Shown: in pieces, positions 1 through 5,879 of the stretch | Position numbering within the stretch: position 1 is the stretch's first letter | Layout of the letters: each line of letters begins with the position of its first letter | Source of the DNA: F1-60-MAGs149 sp044369995 | GTDB lineage: Bacteria; Actinomycetota; Thermoleophilia; Gaiellales; F1-60-MAGs149 | Direction of reading: 5' to 3' | Assembly (NCBI GenBank): GCA_044369995.1 | Contig: JBILWG010000108.1 | Span: 1-6,518 of the forward strand | DNA: 6,518 nt | The notes under the pieces: generated by a model | Told to the model about the DNA's origin: nothing | The model's input: the letters and a program-made list of their open reading frames with translations, nothing else | Databases searched by the model: none | Translations under genes and position numbers: made by a program

Positions 1-306
1 GCCGCCGGCGTGCAGCTTGGTGAAGACCAGCTCGAGTGCGGAGACCTTCTGCTCGGGGTGGATATCGACCGGGATGCCACGGCCGTCGTCGGTGATCGTG
101 ATGATCTCGCCGTCGTCGATCTGGACGACGATGTTCGAGCAGCGGCCGGCCAGCGCCTCGTCGACGGCGTTGTCGACGACCTCCCAGATCAGGTGGTGCA
201 GGGCGCGGCTATTGGTGCCGCCGATGTACATGCCCGGCCGCACGCGAACGGGCTCAAGACCCTCGAGCACGCGGATATCGGCAGCGCTGTAGCGGTCCTT
301 GGCCAT
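1..306 (-). CDS. gyrB/parE: Type IIA DNA topoisomerase ATPase subunit (GyrB/ParE), N-terminal part
   Basis: Partial gene: the first 102 codons are present and the reading frame runs off the left edge. The product is the ATP-binding subunit of DNA gyrase or topoisomerase IV, which uses ATP hydrolysis to drive duplex passage. The visible part is the start of the GHKL ATPase domain. It reads GLEPVRVRPGMYIGG at residues 16-30, then EVVDNAVDEALAG at 42-54, containing Glu42 (general base) and Asn46 (Mg binding). DDGRGIPVDIHP follows at 73-84 (Asp73, Arg76, Gly77, Pro79), and KLHAGG at 97-102 ends the visible part. These positions match E. coli GyrB numbering. The ATG at 306-304 is chosen because the conserved block begins 15-25 residues later, as usual. 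GLEPVR and YIGG recall ParE more than GyrB, and lgt rather than recF/dnaN lies next to it, so a second, ParE-like copy is possible. The visible fragment cannot settle which. Family assignment is very secure. Confidence 0.96.
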   Translation of the reverse strand, partial: MAKDRYSAADIRVLEGLEPVRVRPGMYIGGTNSRALHHLIWEVVDNAVDEALAGRCSNIVVQIDDGEIITITDDGRGIPVDIHPEQKVSALELVFTKLHAGG

Positions 307-314
307 CCGACCGC

Positions 315-320
315 AGGCTA
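315..320 (-). promoter_or_regulatory. Candidate -10 element of gyrB/parE (TAGCCT)
   Basis: On the minus strand TAGCCT fits the actinobacterial -10 consensus TANNNT. Its last base is separated from the ATG at 306 by 8 nt, so transcription would begin at or within about 2 nt of the start codon. No Shine-Dalgarno sequence is visible between it and the ATG. No good -35 hexamer is visible at 16-18 nt spacing. Confidence 0.45.
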
Positions 321-358
321 GCCGCTGGGGTTCCGGACCTTTCGGGCGGACTGTGTCG

Positions 359-364
359 TACCCT
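359..364 (+). promoter_or_regulatory. Candidate -10 element of lgt (TACCCT)
   Basis: TACCCT fits TANNNT and ends 7 nt before the lgt ATG at 372, predicting a transcript that starts at, or one base before, the start codon. It stands back to back with the opposing -10 at 315-320, with 38 bp between the two hexamers. No convincing -35 is visible. Confidence 0.45.
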
Positions 365-371
365 GCGTGGA

Positions 372-1184
372 ATGCTCCTCGCCTCGATACCCGCCTCGCC
401 CGGCCCGTTCATCTTTCAGGCGGGCTCGTTCGGACTCCGCTGGTACGGCTTTCTGATTGCCGTCGGCATTGCGCTGGCGATCTGGCTGGCACGGCGCGAG
501 TTTCGTCGCCGCGGCATGGACCCTGAGCACGTCTACACGATCGCGTTCTGGGCCGTACCCGCGGGCATCATCGGTGCGCGGCTGTACCACGTGGCAACGG
601 ACTGGCACCTGTTCAGCGACGATCCGCTGCGGATCATCCAGATCCAGCAGGGTGGGCTCGGCCTGCCCGGGGTGATCGCGGGCGGTGCACTCGGCGCGTA
701 CATCGGGGCGCGGCGCTGCGGTCTGTCGTTTGGCACCGTCGCCGACTGCATCGCGCCGGGCCTGATCCTCGCGCAGGCCCTCGGCCGCTGGGGCAACTAC
801 TTCAATCAGGAGCTGTTCGGCGGACCCTCGACGCTGCCGTGGGCCGTCGAGATCGATCCCGCGTTCCGACCGGCTGAGTACGCCTCGTACACCACGTTCG
901 TGCCGACGTTCCTCTACGAGTCGCTCTGGAACTTCGGGGTCTTCGCCATCCTGCTGGCGGTGATCATCCCGCGCCTGTGGAATCGCGTGCGGCCGGGCAC
1001 GATCTTCGCCTTCTACCTCCTGCTCTACGGCATCGGGCGCCTCTGGATCGAGACGCTCCGCGTCGATCCAGCTCAGGTGTTCTTCGGCATCCGCCTCAAC
1101 GGCTGGGTCTTCGGCGTGGTCGTGCTCGGTGCGCTGCTCTACGTGATCGTGTCGCTCAGGCGTCGGACGCCGGCGCCCGCCTAG
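372..1184 (+). CDS. lgt: Prolipoprotein diacylglyceryl transferase
   Basis: Polytopic membrane enzyme, 270 aa, a normal length for Lgt. It transfers diacylglycerol from phosphatidylglycerol to the lipobox cysteine of prelipoproteins, the first step of lipoprotein maturation. The start MLLASIPASPGP and the aligned Trp24-Tyr25 (E. coli Tyr26) are typical. The family signature is intact: GRWGNYFNQELFG at 138-150 supplies Arg139, Asn142, Glu147 and Gly150 (E. coli Arg143, Asn146, Glu151, Gly154). PTFLYESLWN at 178-187 and GIGRLWIE at 220-227 supply Arg223 and Glu227 (E. coli Arg239 and Glu243). About seven hydrophobic segments are visible, the last at about 245-261, followed by a short basic tail. 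The loop GGLGLPG at 94-100 has Pro99 where E. coli has His103; mycobacterial enzymes, as I recall them, also lack this His. The last 29 bp overlap the opposing MFS gene. Confidence 0.97.
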   Translation: MLLASIPASPGPFIFQAGSFGLRWYGFLIAVGIALAIWLARREFRRRGMDPEHVYTIAFWAVPAGIIGARLYHVATDWHLFSDDPLRIIQIQQGGLGLPGVIAGGALGAYIGARRCGLSFGTVADCIAPGLILAQALGRWGNYFNQELFGGPSTLPWAVEIDPAFRPAEYASYTTFVPTFLYESLWNFGVFAILLAVIIPRLWNRVRPGTIFAFYLLLYGIGRLWIETLRVDPAQVFFGIRLNGWVFGVVVLGALLYVIVSLRRRTPAPA

Positions 1185-2559
1185 CGGCAGACGCAAACGG
1201 GATTGCGGCCAGTGCGAGCAGGGCCGACAGCACGAGCCCAGCGGTGTAGGCGCCGTCGGCGAAGGTGCTGGCGCCCTCGAGCGCATTGCTGGGATCGGGA
1301 CCGCCACCGGCCAGCGACCAGCCGAGCGCCGCGGCGATGCCGAGCAGTGCGATCGACATCAACGTGCCGAAGCGGGCGGCGGCGAGGTTGACGGCCGACT
1401 GCATGCCCTCGTCACCCGCCGGCGCCAGTTGCAGCACGGCGTGGGTGACCGGACCGGCCATGCACGCCATGCCGAGGCCGAGCAGGATCTCCGCGGGGAT
1501 CACCACCCAGACGCGACCGTCGGCGAGGAAGTACGCGGGGACGACGCTCAACGCGGTCAGCAGCGGGCCGAGACGCAGCATCAGGCGCATGTGGTTGCCT
1601 GCTGCGAACGCCGTCAGCCGCCGTGACGTGAGCATGATCACGAGGCTCATCGGCAGCAGGAGGAAGCCGGTGGCGATCGGTCCGTAGCCGAGTGCCGACT
1701 GCAGGCGGATCGAGATCAGCAGTCCCATCGTCAGGGGCGTCGACCACGCGAGGATCGTGAAGACGTGCACGCGGTTCATCAGCCGGTCGCGGACGGCGCG
1801 CGGCGGGATCATCGGATCGGGGAACCTGCGCTCGTGCTGGATGAAGGCGAGCAGTACGACCACGCCGGCGATCAGCAGCCCCAGCACGAGCGGGTCGAGG
1901 ATGCCGCGCGACGGCCACTCGATCAGGCCCGCCGTGAGCAGCCCGATCGCAATCGCGATGATGCCGCCGCCGACGAGGTCGATCCGACGATCGGCCCGCT
2001 GCGCGTCGATGATGCCGCGCGCGAACCAGAGCGCGACGAGCAGGGCGGGAATCACGACGAGGAACGCCCAGCGCCACCCGAACAGCCCGCCGATGACACC
2101 GCCGAAGGCCGGCGCAATCGACGAGGCGAGGCTCGTGCCCGTCACCCACAGGCCGATCGCGCGCGCCTGACGCTCGGGGGCGATCGAGGTGCGCAGGATG
2201 GCGATCGACGCCGGGGTCATCAGCGCGGCGGCGAGCCCCTGCAAGGCGCGGGCGCCGATCAGGAAGTCCGCGGTGGGGGCGAGACCGACCAGCAGCGTGG
2301 CGACCACGAACGCCGCCAGGCCGACGCGCAGCATGCGCTTGTGCCCCCAGACGTCGCCCATCACGCCTGCGGGCAGGACGAACGCGGTCATCGTGATCAG
2401 GTAGGCGTTGACGATCCACTGCTCCTGCGCCAGCGACGTGTGCAGGTCGTTGCGGATGTCGGGTAGCACGACGTTCACGATCGAGATGTCGATGAAGATC
2501 GCGCCCGTGGCGAGGATGCACGCGAACAGCGTCTTGCGTTCGACGAATCCGCGGAGCAT
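1156..2559 (-). CDS. MFS transporter, DHA2 (EmrB/QacA-like) family
   Basis: Inner-membrane proton-coupled efflux protein of 467 aa. Hydrophobicity suggests 14 transmembrane helices, which marks the DHA2 (14-TMS) drug:H+ antiporter group. Visible motifs: D1, FIDISIVNVVLPDI at 22-35 with Asp24; motif A, GVMGDVWGHKRML at 65-77 with Asp69 and the basic Lys74/Arg75; motif B, RALQGLAAALMTP at 104-116 with Arg104; and the antiporter motif C in the form SSIAPAFGG at 146-154, with Ala for the usual first Gly of GPxxGG. A long helix pair at about 193-240 between the two six-helix halves gives the 14-helix layout. The ATG at 2559 is chosen because helix 1 starts about ten residues later. The substrate cannot be told from sequence; drug-like or toxic small molecules are usual. 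No regulator is adjacent. The 3' end overlaps lgt tail to tail. Confidence 0.93.
   Translation of the reverse strand: MLRGFVERKTLFACILATGAIFIDISIVNVVLPDIRNDLHTSLAQEQWIVNAYLITMTAFVLPAGVMGDVWGHKRMLRVGLAAFVVATLLVGLAPTADFLIGARALQGLAAALMTPASIAILRTSIAPERQARAIGLWVTGTSLASSIAPAFGGVIGGLFGWRWAFLVVIPALLVALWFARGIIDAQRADRRIDLVGGGIIAIAIGLLTAGLIEWPSRGILDPLVLGLLIAGVVVLLAFIQHERRFPDPMIPPRAVRDRLMNRVHVFTILAWSTPLTMGLLISIRLQSALGYGPIATGFLLLPMSLVIMLTSRRLTAFAAGNHMRLMLRLGPLLTALSVVPAYFLADGRVWVVIPAEILLGLGMACMAGPVTHAVLQLAPAGDEGMQSAVNLAAARFGTLMSIALLGIAAALGWSLAGGGPDPSNALEGASTFADGAYTAGLVLSALLALAAIPFASAARRAPASDA
1159..1171. terminator. Perfect inverted repeat in the lgt/MFS 3' overlap, possible hairpin
   Basis: GGCGTC-G-GACGCC is a perfect inverted repeat with 6-bp arms around a single central base. 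As RNA it would fold as a 5-bp stem with a 3-nt loop on either strand. It sits inside the convergent overlap and directly before the MFS stop codon at 1158-1156. There is no T-run on either side, so it is not a canonical intrinsic terminator. Short GC-rich inverted repeats also arise by chance in such DNA. Confidence 0.25.
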
Positions 2560-2565
2560 CAGCGC

Positions 2566-2571
2566 ACCCTA
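2566..2571 (-). promoter_or_regulatory. Candidate -10 element of the MFS gene (TAGGGT)
   Basis: On the minus strand TAGGGT fits TANNNT and ends 6 nt before the ATG at 2559, the exact spacing for a transcript starting on the A of the ATG. The same bases contain TAGGG about 7 nt from the ATG, which could instead serve as a weak ribosome binding site on a read-through transcript from the upstream secreted-protein gene. Confidence 0.45.
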
Positions 2572-2584
2572 CCGCGTACTGCGG
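2572..2584. repeat. Short inverted repeat next to the MFS -10
   Basis: CCGC-GTACT-GCGG: 4-bp perfect arms around a 5-base spacer. It lies immediately upstream (minus strand) of the candidate -10 and about 32 nt beyond the stop codon of the secreted-protein gene. It could be part of an operator for the transporter or a weak hairpin after the upstream gene. The arms are short enough to be chance. Confidence 0.2.
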
Positions 2585-2615
2585 AAGACCGGACGGACGG
2601 CGTCGTGCGCGTGGA

Positions 2616-3584
2616 TCAGCCGCGACAGACGGCGTGGAGCTGCACGCGCACACCGGCGGGCGAGCCGTTGCCCAGACGCGTCTCGACGTGCTGGCCACCC
2701 GCGGCTGAGGTGACGACGCGCGAGTCGATCGCCTGGCGTTCGGCTCGCGTCAGGCGGCTGCGGCCCTGCACGTAGACGGCGTGCTCCAGATCGCCGACTC
2801 GGACCTTGCCCGCGGGGCAGCGCAGCCAGTGGGTCGCGCGACCGGCACGGACAGCGCGGTCGCCGGAGATCCGGCGGTGCGTCACCTGCTTGCGCGGTGC
2901 GGCGATGGGGGCGCATCCAATCGACGGCGTCATCGTGGCCGGCGTCATCCACGTCCAGCCCCAGGGAAGACTGACGGTCCACTGCTCGCCGCCGAAGCCC
3001 ATGAACCGATCCGGAATCCGTCCCGACGCGCTCGAGGGTGTCGGCGGGACGGAGGCGGTGAACAGCGACCCGACCGGCGCGGGAACCGGTGCGCTCCCCG
3101 ACTCGCCGGTGGTCGACGTGTCTCCCTGGACCGTGAGCTGATACACGGCGGCAGTGTTTCCGAAGGCGTCGTTCACCGCGCTGTCGTAGAAGCTCGGGCG
3201 CGACGCGCTGCTTCCCGCGATGACGGCGTCGCCGGCCGTCGAGGTCGCCGACACGGTTGGCGATGCGGGGATGGTTGCCACTACTCCGGGCGTGTACGCG
3301 GCCGCGCTGAACGGGTCGACCTCGTCGCCGGGGTAGGGGACGTCGGTGGCCAGGACCCCGGGCTGGGTCGATGCGGCGTGCCGCACGGGCGTGTGCCCCG
3401 CCGGGCAGTCGACCGCGTAGGAGGTCGGCTCCGACGTCACGGCCACGACGACCGGTGTCGCCGGGGCGATGACGCAGTCGGCAATGCCGTCGCAGACGGT
3501 GTTCTGCGCGTCGGCTGCACCGACCGCCGCCAGGACGATCGTGATCGTTGCGAACGCCGTTGCGATGCTCGGTCGAATTCTCAT
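2616..3584 (-). CDS. Secreted protein of unknown function with six cysteines
   Basis: Not recognised as a known family. It is 322 aa, with an N-terminal Sec signal peptide: MRIRPS, a hydrophobic core at about 7-22, then AADA-QN, giving likely signal peptidase I cleavage after Ala26. No cysteine follows the cleavage site, so it is not a lipoprotein. The mature protein has six cysteines (31, 37, 60, 224, 256, 320), an even number compatible with disulfides outside the cell. Residues 80-190 are rich in Ser, Thr, Ala and Pro and look like a linker or extended beta-rich region. An aromatic patch WTVSLPWGWTWM lies at 202-213. DCPAGHTPV at 59-67 and RCPAGKVRV at 255-263 resemble each other and may mark a duplicated module. 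The C-terminal third is basic. The signal peptide and a nearby -10 show that this strand, not the antisense frame, is coding. The MFS gene follows after 56 bp on the same strand. Confidence 0.85.
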   Translation of the reverse strand: MRIRPSIATAFATITIVLAAVGAADAQNTVCDGIADCVIAPATPVVVAVTSEPTSYAVDCPAGHTPVRHAASTQPGVLATDVPYPGDEVDPFSAAAYTPGVVATIPASPTVSATSTAGDAVIAGSSASRPSFYDSAVNDAFGNTAAVYQLTVQGDTSTTGESGSAPVPAPVGSLFTASVPPTPSSASGRIPDRFMGFGGEQWTVSLPWGWTWMTPATMTPSIGCAPIAAPRKQVTHRRISGDRAVRAGRATHWLRCPAGKVRVGDLEHAVYVQGRSRLTRAERQAIDSRVVTSAAGGQHVETRLGNGSPAGVRVQLHAVCRG

Positions 3585-3590
3585 GCGGCG

Positions 3591-3596
3591 ACAGTA
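3591..3596 (-). promoter_or_regulatory. Candidate extended -10 of the secreted-protein gene (TACTGT)
   Basis: On the minus strand TGG-TACTGT gives a TANNNT hexamer preceded by a TGn extension. It ends 6 nt before the ATG at 3584, and the intervening CGCCGC holds no ribosome binding site, so a leaderless transcript is the simplest reading. No -35 hexamer is evident at 16-18 nt, which an extended -10 can tolerate. Confidence 0.5.
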
Positions 3597-3648
3597 CCAG
3601 CCAGACGGGCGACCTGCGAGCGGGCATGGCGGACCCTGTGCGAAACGG

Positions 3649-3654
3649 TAGGAT
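3649..3654 (+). promoter_or_regulatory. Candidate -10 element or ribosome binding site of the flavoprotein gene (TAGGAT)
   Basis: TAGGAT fits TANNNT and ends 7 nt before the ATG at 3662. It also contains AGGA, 8 nt before the same ATG, so it could act as a Shine-Dalgarno sequence on a longer transcript. Either reading favours the ATG at 3662 over the in-frame ATGs at 3626 and 3653; the latter overlaps the hexamer itself. Confidence 0.45.
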
Positions 3655-3661
3655 GGCCTAC

Positions 3662-5116
3662 ATGGAGGAGCGCGACGTCGTCATCATCGGCGCCGGCATC
3701 GCCGGTATGACCGCGGCGAAGCACCTGCGCGACCTCGATCCGCTCGTGCTCGAGGCGTCGGATCGCGTTGGCGGCCGCATCTGGTCGCAGCAGCGCGGCG
3801 ATCTCGCGGTGTCGGTCGGCGCGCACATGTTCCCGCCGCCGGCGTCGACCGTCGGTCGCCTGGTCACGGAGTACGGCCTCGACGTTCTGCCGATTCCCGG
3901 GTCGATGCTCAATGTGGCGTTGCGCGGCGAGCTCGTGCGCGACATCCGCCCCGAACTGATGCCCCTCAAGCTGCCGTTGTCGGCGCGCGGTCGCATCTCC
4001 TTCGCCCGTGCTGGCCTCAAGGTCAAGAAGATCGGTGACGAGTACATGAAGCTCGCCGTCCCGCGGCCGGGCGAGAGCTCGGCCGACGTGCGCTTGCGCC
4101 TCTTGCAGTACGGCGGCGACCGCTCGTTCGCCGACTTCCTCGGCCCGCTGCACTCCGACGCCGCCGAGATCTTCCGCGCGCTCTGCAACCGCACGATCGC
4201 CGAGCCGGACCAGATCTCGGAGGGCTCGATGGCGGCGCTGTTCGGCCACGTCTGGGACTCGGGCGACCTCGGCCGCAACATGCGCGGCGGCTCGGGTCTC
4301 CTCACCGAGGCGCTGGGCGCCGACCTGGCCGCCCACATTCGCCTGCAGACCCGGGCCACGCGCCTGGCCTTCGATGGTGCCGGCGTGACGGTGGGCTACG
4401 AGGGGTCGGACGGAGCGGGGGAGGTGCGTGCGCGGGCCGCGATCGTCGCCGTGCCGGCGCCGGACCTCGCACCGTTCATGGCCGACGCCATGACGCCCGG
4501 CTTCGCCGCCGCCGTCGACCGTGTCCGCTTCGGTCCGCACATCGTCACGAGCATCCGCACGGACGAGACCGACCCGATGCCGTGGGACGACCTCTATTCG
4601 ATCCTCACGCCGGACCTCGGCTTCACGATGTTCTTCAACCACGCCAACGCGCTGCGCAGCACGGGCGCGCCGAAGCAGGGCAGCGTGCTGATGGTCTACA
4701 CGGGCGCCGACCGCGGCCGTGCGCTGCTCGGCAAGACGCACGACGAGATCCAGCAGCACCACCTGGCCAGCGTCGACCGCCTCTTCCCCCAGCTGCGCCG
4801 CCACATCGTCGAGCTGTGGACCATGCCGTGGGAGCACGCAGGCCCGTACGGCGCGCCCGGCCGGTGGCGCGCGCAGGAGACGCTCGAGCACGGGCTCGGC
4901 GGCCGGGTGTTCATGGCGGGCGACTGGGTCAGCGACTTCGTCTCGATGGAGACTGCGGCGCTGACGGCCGTCGATGCCGCGACCGAGGTGCGCGCGCTGA
5001 TCGAGCGGGGCGGGCCGCGCGTGGCGAAGGCCAGGCCGAACGCGACGAAGCGCGACCCCGAGGCCGCCAAGCGGGTTCAGTCGTTCTTCGGCGACGCGTC
5101 CTCGCGCGAGGGCTGA
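3662..5116 (+). CDS. FAD-dependent oxidoreductase, flavin amine oxidase / protoporphyrinogen-oxidase-like
   Basis: Predicted soluble flavoprotein of 484 aa. The N-terminus is a Rossmann FAD-binding fold: VVIIGAGIAG at 6-15 (GxGxxG), Glu31 at the end of the second strand to bind the ribose of FAD, then DRVGGRIWS at 34-42, the GGR motif of the amine oxidase superfamily. A central GGSGLLTEAL at 209-218 resembles the conserved GG-x-x-x-L helix before the second FAD-contacting strand. The C-terminal FAD motif is VFMAGDWVSDFVSMETAAL, around 416-434. The superfamily includes monoamine oxidases, protoporphyrinogen oxidase, and phytoene/squalene desaturases. The substrate-binding middle is not one I can assign, and no pathway gene lies nearby, so the substrate is unknown. 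There is no signal peptide or membrane segment. The tail after 450 is Lys/Arg/Ala rich. In-frame ATGs at 3626 and 3653 are alternative starts; 3662 places the Rossmann strand directly after the start, as usual. The final 40 bp overlap the nei gene. Confidence 0.9.
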   Translation: MEERDVVIIGAGIAGMTAAKHLRDLDPLVLEASDRVGGRIWSQQRGDLAVSVGAHMFPPPASTVGRLVTEYGLDVLPIPGSMLNVALRGELVRDIRPELMPLKLPLSARGRISFARAGLKVKKIGDEYMKLAVPRPGESSADVRLRLLQYGGDRSFADFLGPLHSDAAEIFRALCNRTIAEPDQISEGSMAALFGHVWDSGDLGRNMRGGSGLLTEALGADLAAHIRLQTRATRLAFDGAGVTVGYEGSDGAGEVRARAAIVAVPAPDLAPFMADAMTPGFAAAVDRVRFGPHIVTSIRTDETDPMPWDDLYSILTPDLGFTMFFNHANALRSTGAPKQGSVLMVYTGADRGRALLGKTHDEIQQHHLASVDRLFPQLRRHIVELWTMPWEHAGPYGAPGRWRAQETLEHGLGGRVFMAGDWVSDFVSMETAALTAVDAATEVRALIERGGPRVAKARPNATKRDPEAAKRVQSFFGDASSREG

Positions 5117-5877
5117 CACCGCGGGCACCAGTAGGTGCGCCGCCCCTCGTCGCCCTGGGCGCGGGCGCGGATGCGCGTGCCGCAGCTGGGGCAGGGCCGG
5201 TTGGCGCGGCCGTAGATCCTGACCGGTCGCCGGGCCGCGCCGCTCGCCACGTGAGCGCGCATCATGGCGGCTGCGCGCGCGAGCAGCGCGCCGAGCACCA
5301 CGTCGTCGAGGTCGGTGGCTCGCGTCCACGGGTCGAGCTGCCGGTCGAACAGCGCCTCGCTCTTCCAGACGTTGCCGACGCCGGCCAGCACGCGCTGGTC
5401 GAGGAGGACGTCGGCGACCGTCTGCTCGGTGGGGCCGCGACGCGCGCGGGCCACGGCCGCAGACTCGTCGAAGTCGCAGTCGAGGACGTCGCCGCCGAGC
5501 CGACGCAGCGCGGGGTGGAGACCGACCTGAGCGGGTGTCAGCAGCTCGAGCACGGGGCCGTTGAAGAGCAGCGCCTCCGTCTCCTCGGTGGCGAGGATCA
5601 ACCACGCCGTCGCGCGCGGTCGTCGCGTCGGGCGTCCCGGTGCGCCGACCTCCCAGCGGCCCGACATGCGCAGGTGGCTGTGGATCGTCAGACCCGACGC
5701 GAAGTGGATCAGCAGGTGCTTGCCGCGCGCCTCCACCTCGGTGATCTCCTGGTCGGCGAGTCGCCGGGCCAGCTGCAGCGGCGCGTGGCGGGGCAGCGGC
5801 GTCTCGATCGTCGGCACACGGCCGACCAGCGGCTGCAGACGGCGCGCGACGAACTCGAGGGAATCGCCCTCGGGCAC
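5077..5877 (-). CDS. nei: Fpg/Nei-family DNA glycosylase/AP lyase (endonuclease VIII-like)
   Basis: Base-excision repair enzyme, 266 aa, that removes oxidised bases and cleaves the abasic site by beta/delta elimination. The GTG start at 5877 is decisive: it gives (M)PEGDS, placing the catalytic Pro2 (Schiff-base nucleophile) and Glu3 right after the initiator Met. The same frame is open further upstream but has no family similarity there. Lys53 in RGKHLL and the H2TH region LLDQRVLAGVGNVWKSEALF at 158-177, with Asn169, are in place. The C-terminal zinc finger has Cys229, Cys232, Cys251 and Cys254 and the DNA-binding YGRANRP at 222-228. PEGD at the start and the IHSHLRMSG loop at 65-73 resemble actinobacterial Nei1 more than classic Fpg, so oxidised pyrimidines are the likelier targets. 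The start lies 2 nt after the epimerase stop, with no strong ribosome binding site, suggesting translational coupling. The 3' end overlaps the flavoprotein gene. Confidence 0.94.
   Translation of the reverse strand: MPEGDSLEFVARRLQPLVGRVPTIETPLPRHAPLQLARRLADQEITEVEARGKHLLIHFASGLTIHSHLRMSGRWEVGAPGRPTRRPRATAWLILATEETEALLFNGPVLELLTPAQVGLHPALRRLGGDVLDCDFDESAAVARARRGPTEQTVADVLLDQRVLAGVGNVWKSEALFDRQLDPWTRATDLDDVVLGALLARAAAMMRAHVASGAARRPVRIYGRANRPCPSCGTRIRARAQGDEGRRTYWCPRCQPSREDASPKND
5100..5111. terminator. Perfect palindrome in the flavoprotein/nei 3' overlap, possible hairpin
   Basis: CCTCGCGCGAGG is a perfect 12-bp palindrome. In plus-strand RNA it folds as CCUC/GAGG around a GCGC loop and extends outward by a U-G wobble and a G-C pair (5098-5113) to a 6-bp stem. 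It ends just before the flavoprotein stop codon at 5114-5116 and lies within the convergent overlap. No T-run follows on either strand, so canonical intrinsic termination is not supported. Chance in GC-rich DNA is possible. Confidence 0.28.
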
Positions 5878-5879
5878 GC

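Noticed and set aside
318..1307. Long open frame antisense to lgt
   Set aside because: It mirrors a certain gene, is rich in Arg, Ala, Pro, Asp and Glu as shadow frames in GC-rich DNA are, and has no domain or membrane pattern.
1765..2466. Plus-strand open frame antisense to the MFS gene
   Set aside because: Its composition is dominated by Arg, Asp, Ala and Gln with no fold signature; it is explained by codon bias on the opposite strand.
1412..2698. Long minus-strand frame overlapping the MFS gene in another frame
   Set aside because: It is an Arg/Pro/Ala-rich frame shadow with no motifs. The MFS frame has all the family motifs and a start with a placed -10.
2781..3710. Plus-strand open frame opposite the secreted-protein gene
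   Set aside because: The opposite strand has a proper signal peptide, a nearby -10 and balanced composition. This frame is Arg/Gly-rich and runs into the flavoprotein start.
3581..5605. Very long minus-strand open frame across the flavoprotein and nei genes
   Set aside because: It is a shadow of two well-supported genes. Its length only reflects the scarcity of stop codons in GC-rich DNA.
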